Assembly (NCBI GenBank): GCA_910578475.1
Contig: CAJTRK010000048.1
Coordinates: 1-17,471 of the forward strand
Direction of reading: 5' to 3'
Source of the DNA: an uncultured Lachnospiraceae bacterium
Lineage (GTDB): Bacteria > Bacillota > Clostridia > Lachnospirales > Lachnospiraceae
DNA length: 17,471 nucleotides
Shown: piece by piece, positions 13,566-17,471 of the stretch
How the letters are laid out: each line of letters opens with the position of its first letter
Numbering within the stretch: the stretch's first letter is position 1
Notes under the pieces: generated by a model
Database searches by the model: none
What the model was told of the DNA's origin: nothing
The model's input: the letters and a program-made list of their open reading frames with translations, nothing else
Translations under genes and position numbers: made by a program

Positions 13566-13594
13566 ATTGTAATACCGATTTTTCCAAAAATCAA
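13566..13594 (-). promoter_or_regulatory. Promoter of the FMN riboswitch / ECF gene
   Basis: TTGATT (13594-13589), 17-bp spacer, TACAAT (13571-13566), placed about 20 bp before the riboswitch and eight bases past the tex stop. The spacer and -35 overlap a 7-bp palindrome GATTTTT/AAAAATC (13577-13592). Confidence 0.75.
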
Positions 13595-13601
13595 GTCATT
13601 T

Positions 13602-15983
13602 TTAGAGTTTTACATCTTTTCCAATCTTCATCGTAAGTCCGATGCGTTTCTTTGCCACATCGACGGTAAGCACCTGCACATCGACAATGTCACCGACGCT
13701 GACAGCCTCTAACGGGTGTTTGATAAACTTGTCCGTCATCTGGGAAACATGCACGAGGCCGTCCTGATGTACGCCGATATCCACAAACGCGCCGAAATCA
13801 ATGACGTTGCGGACCGTTCCTTTCAAAATCATGCCCGGTTTTAAGTCTTTCATATCCAGCACATCGCTTCGAAGAATCGGCGCGGGCATATCGTCACGCG
13901 GGTCTCTCGCCGGTTTTTCCAGTTCTTTCAAAATATCCGTCAGGGTAATTTCCCCGATGCCGAGTTCCTCCGCCAGCTTCTTTTTATCTTTGATTTTTCG
14001 TTCCAGACTGCTGACCGTTACTTCTGTCTTCTCTGAAACCGCAGGCGCCGCTTTCTTTTTCGCAGATTTCTCGTCTTCCAGTACGACGCCGCCCATCGCT
14101 GCAGCAAGCGCTTTTCCCATAGCCGTATTGGTATTTCGAATCACGATTTCTTTCTGCTTCTTTACCGGTTTTTCTTTGACCGCAACAGCCTTTTTGCCGG
14201 CCGCCTTCTCCGCTGCCGCTTTCTTCTGCGCCTCTTTGACATCCGCCATTGTCAGCCCCATTTTGTCCAGTAATTTTTCAGCCGCTTCATAGGACTCCGG
14301 ATGAACGCTCGTCGCGTCAAGCGGATTATCGCCGTCCGTAATCCGCATAAATCCCGCGCACTGTTCAAAAGCCTTCGGGCCAAGCTTCGCCACCTTCAAA
14401 AGCTGTTTGCGGCTGGTAAAACGGCCGTTTGTTTCTCTGTAATCCACGATGTTTCTTGCGATGACCTTCGTTACGCCGGAAACGTATTCCAATAAAGAGG
14501 CTGATGCCGTATTCAAATCCACGCCGACCTTATTAACGCTGTCTTCCACCACGCCGTTCAGGGCTTCGCTCAGTTTTTTCTGGTTCATGTCATGCTGATA
14601 CTGGCCGACGCCGATAGATTTCGGGTCAATTTTCACAAGCTCCGCCAACGGGTCCTGTAATCTTCTCGCAATGGAGGCTGCGCTTCTCTGTCCCACATCG
14701 AAATTCGGGAACTCTTCTGTCGCCAGCTTACTTGCCGAGTAAACGGAAGCGCCGGCTTCATTAACAATGACGTACTGCACCGGTGTGTCAAGTTCTTTCA
14801 AAAGTTCAACGATGACCTGTTCCGATTCTCTGGAAGCGGTTCCGTTTCCGACCGAAATCAGGGACACGTTGTATTTCTTAATCAGTTTCTTAAGTTCCGC
14901 TTTGGCTTCGTTCACTTTATTCTGCGGCGCGGTCGGGTAGATGACTTTCGTGTCGAGCACTTTCCCCGTCGCGTCCACCACCGCCAGCTTACATCCTGTA
15001 CGGAACGCAGGGTCCCATCCGAGCACTACTTTTCCGGCAATCGGGGGCTGTAACAAAAGCTGCTCCAGGTTTTTGCCGAATACGGAAATCGCGCCGTCTT
15101 CCGCTTTTTCCGTCAAATCGTTCCGGATTTCCCGCTCGATTGCCGGTGCAATCAATCTGACATAACTGTCAGATATTACGTCTTCCAATATCGGTGCGGT
15201 GACACTATTGTCATTTATAATCACTTTTTTCCGGAGATACTGCAGAATGCGTTCTTCGGGCGCAGCAACTTTTACGGCAAGGAACTTCTCATTCTCTCCT
15301 CTGTTGAGCGCAAGAATACGGTGTCCCGCCACTTTTTTCACGGGTTCCTCGTAGGCGTAATACATTTCGTATACGCTCTCCGCCTTTTCGTCTTTGGCCG
15401 TGCTGACGATTTTTCCTTCTTCCATCGTGATATCACGGATATAGATTCGGTAATCGGCTTCGTCGGAAATCATTTCCGCAATAATATCTTTCGCGCCCTG
15501 AACGGCTTCTTCCACTGTTTTCACTGATTTGGCCGCGTCTTCGTCTTCATGCAGATATTTTGCGGCTTCCTCTTCGATGGGAGCCTCGGCATTCTGTGCC
15601 ATAATATAGTCTGCCAGACCGTCCAGTCCTTTTTCTTTCGCGACGCTCGCCCTTGTTTTTCTCTTCGGGCGGTATGGACGGTACAAATCGTCTACGACTA
15701 CCATCGTTTCCGCCGCCACAATTCTTTCCTTCAACTCATCCGTCAGTTTTCCCTGCTCTTCGATGCTCTTTAATACCTGTTCCTTTTTCTCTTCCAGATT
15801 CCGCAGATAGGTCAGTCTTTCATACAAATCACGCAGCACCTCATCGTTCAGAGAGCCTGTCGCTTCTTTCCGGTATCTGGAGATAAAAGGAATCGTGTTC
15901 CCTTCATCTATTAATTTGACGGCAGCTTCCACCTGCCATTTTTCTACCTTCAGTTCTTCTTTCAGCTTTACAATAATGTCCAT
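13602..15983 (-). CDS. tex: Tex-family RNA-binding transcription accessory protein
   Basis: 793 residues. Tex binds RNA and is thought to act in transcription or RNA quality control; its exact role is unsettled. Order: N-terminal helical HTH-like domain with IPFISRYRKEATGSL (about 31-45), YqgF/RuvC-like domain from VVLGWDPAFRTGCKLAVVD (about 320-455) with QRSAASIARRLQDPL, tandem helix-hairpin-helix (about 490-560, GVDLNTASASLLEYVSGV), and an S1 domain at the C terminus (about 715-785, LKGTVRNVIDFGAFVDIG). A Lys/Ala-rich insert (about residues 585-665) breaks the usual end of the HhH region, making it longer than the roughly 720-residue norm. A promoter lies upstream and the FMN riboswitch promoter is just past the stop. 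Confidence 0.95.
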   Translation of the reverse strand: MDIIVKLKEELKVEKWQVEAAVKLIDEGNTIPFISRYRKEATGSLNDEVLRDLYERLTYLRNLEEKKEQVLKSIEEQGKLTDELKERIVAAETMVVVDDLYRPYRPKRKTRASVAKEKGLDGLADYIMAQNAEAPIEEEAAKYLHEDEDAAKSVKTVEEAVQGAKDIIAEMISDEADYRIYIRDITMEEGKIVSTAKDEKAESVYEMYYAYEEPVKKVAGHRILALNRGENEKFLAVKVAAPEERILQYLRKKVIINDNSVTAPILEDVISDSYVRLIAPAIEREIRNDLTEKAEDGAISVFGKNLEQLLLQPPIAGKVVLGWDPAFRTGCKLAVVDATGKVLDTKVIYPTAPQNKVNEAKAELKKLIKKYNVSLISVGNGTASRESEQVIVELLKELDTPVQYVIVNEAGASVYSASKLATEEFPNFDVGQRSAASIARRLQDPLAELVKIDPKSIGVGQYQHDMNQKKLSEALNGVVEDSVNKVGVDLNTASASLLEYVSGVTKVIARNIVDYRETNGRFTSRKQLLKVAKLGPKAFEQCAGFMRITDGDNPLDATSVHPESYEAAEKLLDKMGLTMADVKEAQKKAAAEKAAGKKAVAVKEKPVKKQKEIVIRNTNTAMGKALAAAMGGVVLEDEKSAKKKAAPAVSEKTEVTVSSLERKIKDKKKLAEELGIGEITLTDILKELEKPARDPRDDMPAPILRSDVLDMKDLKPGMILKGTVRNVIDFGAFVDIGVHQDGLVHVSQMTDKFIKHPLEAVSVGDIVDVQVLTVDVAKKRIGLTMKIGKDVKL

Positions 15984-16038
15984 TTCCTATAACCGTTCCT
16001 TTCACGTATTACCGCTGCATTCTCGTGCCAGCCATTCC

Positions 16039-16067
16039 ATTATACTTGATTTTTCCGGTTGTTTCCA
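16039..16067 (-). promoter_or_regulatory. Promoter of tex
   Basis: TATAAT (16044-16039) is perfect, the spacer is 17 bp, and the -35 is TGGAAA (16067-16062; four of six). It would start tex transcription about 50 nt before its ATG. A weak plus-strand promoter (TTGTTT, 17 bp, TATTCT, 16059-16087) overlaps it and faces the small ORF at 16120. Confidence 0.6.
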
Positions 16068-16119
16068 CTCCTAATTTATGCTATTCTTAAACCGATTTCA
16101 AAAAGGGGGGCTTTGCAAA

Positions 16120-16314
16120 ATGGCATACACATTTCACGCTGAAGAGGACAAAGAAGTCCGCACCACATCAGAAGACGGCGTCTGCGTTTATCCAGATGAT
16201 TATTGTGCCGGTTCCGGCCTCGCTGTCGGGAAAAAGAAATGTCTTCTGCTTACCGTATATAAAGCCCTGACAGTTTCATATCTTCGTCAAATGAAATCGT
16301 ATAAACGACGCTGA
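16120..16314 (+). CDS. Possible small acidic/cysteine-bearing protein, unrecognised
   Basis: 64 residues starting MAYTFHAEEDKEVRTTSEDG; function unknown. The N-terminal half is acidic (TSEDGVCVYPDDYC, two Cys), then GSGLAVGKKKCLLLTVYK, with a basic C-terminal end. A run of six G nine bases before the ATG is a good ribosome binding site, and a weak promoter lies at 16059-16087. It is the only plausible plus-strand gene in the window and its last 65 bases overlap the end of the convergent membrane-protein gene, where the translation may simply be an antisense shadow. Real in its first two-thirds at best; uncertain. Confidence 0.4.
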   Translation: MAYTFHAEEDKEVRTTSEDGVCVYPDDYCAGSGLAVGKKKCLLLTVYKALTVSYLRQMKSYKRR

Positions 16315-16897
16315 CATTTTCATAAATGACATCTGTCTGTGTAACGATTATCAGGTTACCTTTCTGTTTTACGCCGCCCGAATAAACGGTTCCGACCGCC
16401 TGTCGTTCTCCCCAGTCGGCGCAGATTCCGTCCTTCGCCGGGCCGATAACCTGTTCGTTCATTATGTTTCGCAGTTTGTCGGCTGCAAGCATCTGAATGG
16501 CGGTATAATCATTCTGGTCCAACAGTTCGATGACCTTTTCCACTTCCGCGGCAATCCTTTCCTGAGAATATTTCTCGCTGCCGCTTATGTCCACCTGCTT
16601 CGGAATCGCCCACCATACATACAGGCACAAAAACAATAACGCCAACGCGATAGCGGAGAGGATTATCAGTATTTTCCGTTTCTTATATGCCTTCTTATCC
16701 GCCTCTGTAAGATTCTGGGCGAAAGCGTCTGCAATTTCTCCTGCGGTTCCCATACTTTCCATAATCTGTTCCAGCGATTCTCCCGCTTCTCTCCTCATGG
16801 AAATATCGGACAACAGCTGTTTTTGAATCTCCAGTTTCTTTGCCCTCGTACATTTTATTTTTTGAGTGATTTCACTGACGTATTTTTCCGCTTCCAT
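16250..16897 (-). CDS. PadR-associated membrane protein (DUF1700-like N terminus, DUF3887-like C terminus)
   Basis: 215 residues. The N-terminal helical region (about 1-60: TRAKKLEIQKQLLSDISMRR, then EAGESLEQIMESMGTAGEIA) follows the pattern of DUF1700/HAAS proteins. One TM helix (about 75-96, ILIILSAIALALLFLCLYVWW) precedes a C-terminal domain whose end, YTISFDEDMKLSGLYIR, is typical of DUF3887. Such proteins commonly pair with PadR regulators and are thought to act in envelope stress sensing. The padR gene lies 39 bp upstream, so the two are cotranscribed. AGGGA six bases before the ATG supports the start. Domain calls are by pattern. Confidence 0.85.
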   Translation of the reverse strand: MEAEKYVSEITQKIKCTRAKKLEIQKQLLSDISMRREAGESLEQIMESMGTAGEIADAFAQNLTEADKKAYKKRKILIILSAIALALLFLCLYVWWAIPKQVDISGSEKYSQERIAAEVEKVIELLDQNDYTAIQMLAADKLRNIMNEQVIGPAKDGICADWGERQAVGTVYSGGVKQKGNLIIVTQTDVIYENVSVVYTISFDEDMKLSGLYIR

Positions 16898-16936
16898 TTT
16901 TCATCCCTGTCCCTTTCCTCAGATTGATGCCCCTTT

Positions 16937-17290
16937 TCATTCTTCCTGCCCCATCAGACGTTCCACCCCGTCCGTTATCTGCCGCCATACCTGATAAATC
17001 TCGTTAAGCGCTGTCCGTCCTTTATCCGTCATCAGATAATATTTTCTCGGCGTCTGCCGATTCTCCCCCTCAACCCATCTGCTTTCGATAAGTCCCTCAT
17101 CTTCCAGCCGATATAAAATCGGATAAAGCGTTCCTTCCTTCAGTCCAAAAAGGGGTCCTCCCCTGTCTTTCAATTCTGCAATCAGCTGATAGCCATACTT
17201 TTTTTCTTCTAAAAGAAGCCGCATTACCAGCATATCCAAAACGCCTTTTTTCATCTGCCTTTCGTACTTCTCCTGCATCCCTCTTTTCAT
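16937..17290 (-). CDS. PadR-family transcriptional regulator
   Basis: 117 residues. The winged-helix region KKGVLDMLVMRLLLEEKKYG, then YQLIAELKDRGGPLFGLKEG and TLYPILYRLEDEGLIESRW, is the PadR signature, and the C-terminal helix (DKGRTALNEIYQVWRQITDGVERLM) fits the dimerisation helix. PadR proteins are mostly repressors of efflux or detoxification genes and of themselves. I start at 17290, with GAAGG just upstream; 17278 is an alternative. The longer frame to 17365 begins inside its own -35 box, so it is rejected. It heads an operon with the DUF1700/DUF3887 gene and has a dyad operator at its start point. Confidence 0.92.
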   Translation of the reverse strand: MKRGMQEKYERQMKKGVLDMLVMRLLLEEKKYGYQLIAELKDRGGPLFGLKEGTLYPILYRLEDEGLIESRWVEGENRQTPRKYYLMTDKGRTALNEIYQVWRQITDGVERLMGQEE

Positions 17291-17317
17291 TCCCCCTTCG
17301 AAATCCAATGCGTATAT

Positions 17318-17334
17318 ACTTAGTATTACTAAAT
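17318..17334 (-). promoter_or_regulatory. Dyad operator, probably for PadR autoregulation
   Basis: Half-sites ACTTAGTA (17318-17325) and TACTAAAT (17327-17334) match at seven of eight positions around a central T. It lies just downstream of the -10 box, over the expected transcription start, a typical repressor position. Confidence 0.55.
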
Positions 17335-17336
17335 AC

Positions 17337-17365
17337 ATGGTAATACATCGACTTGTATATGTCAA
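17337..17365 (-). promoter_or_regulatory. padR promoter
   Basis: A perfect TTGACA (17365-17360), 17-bp spacer and TACCAT (17342-17337). It drives padR and the membrane gene leftward. Upstream to 17471 I see no gene, only a short direct repeat (AGTAAATTC twice, near 17428-17456). Confidence 0.75.
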
Positions 17366-17471
17366 GATTTATCCGGCGCCTGCATCCGGGACTGATACCT
17401 CCACATTTTCGCAGAAAGCTTAATTGCAAAAGTAAATTCCAGTGCAGGAGTAAATTCTACTGCCCTTTCAA

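Noticed and set aside
13254..13712. Plus and minus ORFs over the riboswitch region
   Set aside because: They cover the FMN riboswitch and the end of tex; the RNA motif explains the sequence.

Overview
The window looks like chromosome from a Lachnospiraceae-type member of the Clostridia (Bacillota). Reasons: moderate base composition, strong GGAGG-like ribosome binding sites, tRNA genes without encoded CCA, an FMN riboswitch ahead of a RibU-like ECF component, a PadR/DUF1700 pair, and a tsaE-tsaB-rimI...tsaD order typical of Firmicutes. The taxon is inferred from gene content; no rRNA lies in the window. Almost every gene is on the minus strand, so transcription runs right to left.

Right edge (about 16.0-17.4 kb): a PadR repressor with its own promoter and a dyad operator at the start point, followed by a membrane protein with an N-terminal DUF1700/HAAS-like region and a C-terminal DUF3887-like domain. 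A small plus-strand ORF is possible next to it. Then comes tex (transcription accessory protein) with a Lys/Ala-rich insert. Downstream of tex, a promoter drives an unusually long FMN riboswitch with a terminator platform, then the riboflavin ECF S-component gene.

Middle (about 11.4-12.33 kb): no intact gene. It holds a 240-bp MITE-like element with 21-bp terminal inverted repeats, a rho-independent terminator, a short possible gene remnant, and a composite REP-like element. Next is a three-gene MacAB-like export operon (ATPase, HlyD/MFP adaptor, FtsX-type permease). Its leader contains a perfect 17-bp inverted repeat and further dyads.

Left half (about 0.7-7.9 kb): a long run of housekeeping genes: YcxB-like membrane protein, tsaE, tsaB, rimI, small zinc-ribbon protein, RNase Z, anchored hypothetical protein, tsaD, ispD, SAM methyltransferase. 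TsaB, TsaD and TsaE serve t6A modification of tRNA and RNase Z matures tRNA 3' ends, so tRNA maturation dominates. Two tRNA-Ser genes with a near-consensus promoter follow, and the left edge resembles an rRNA-operon leader.

The most unusual theme is the gaps between genes. Several carry short repeats of different unit lengths (63, about 29 and 23 bp) that start at or over the upstream stop codon. Others carry dispersed REP-like hairpin elements, one of which supplies the last codons of tsaB. I saw no phage, CRISPR array or transposase gene.
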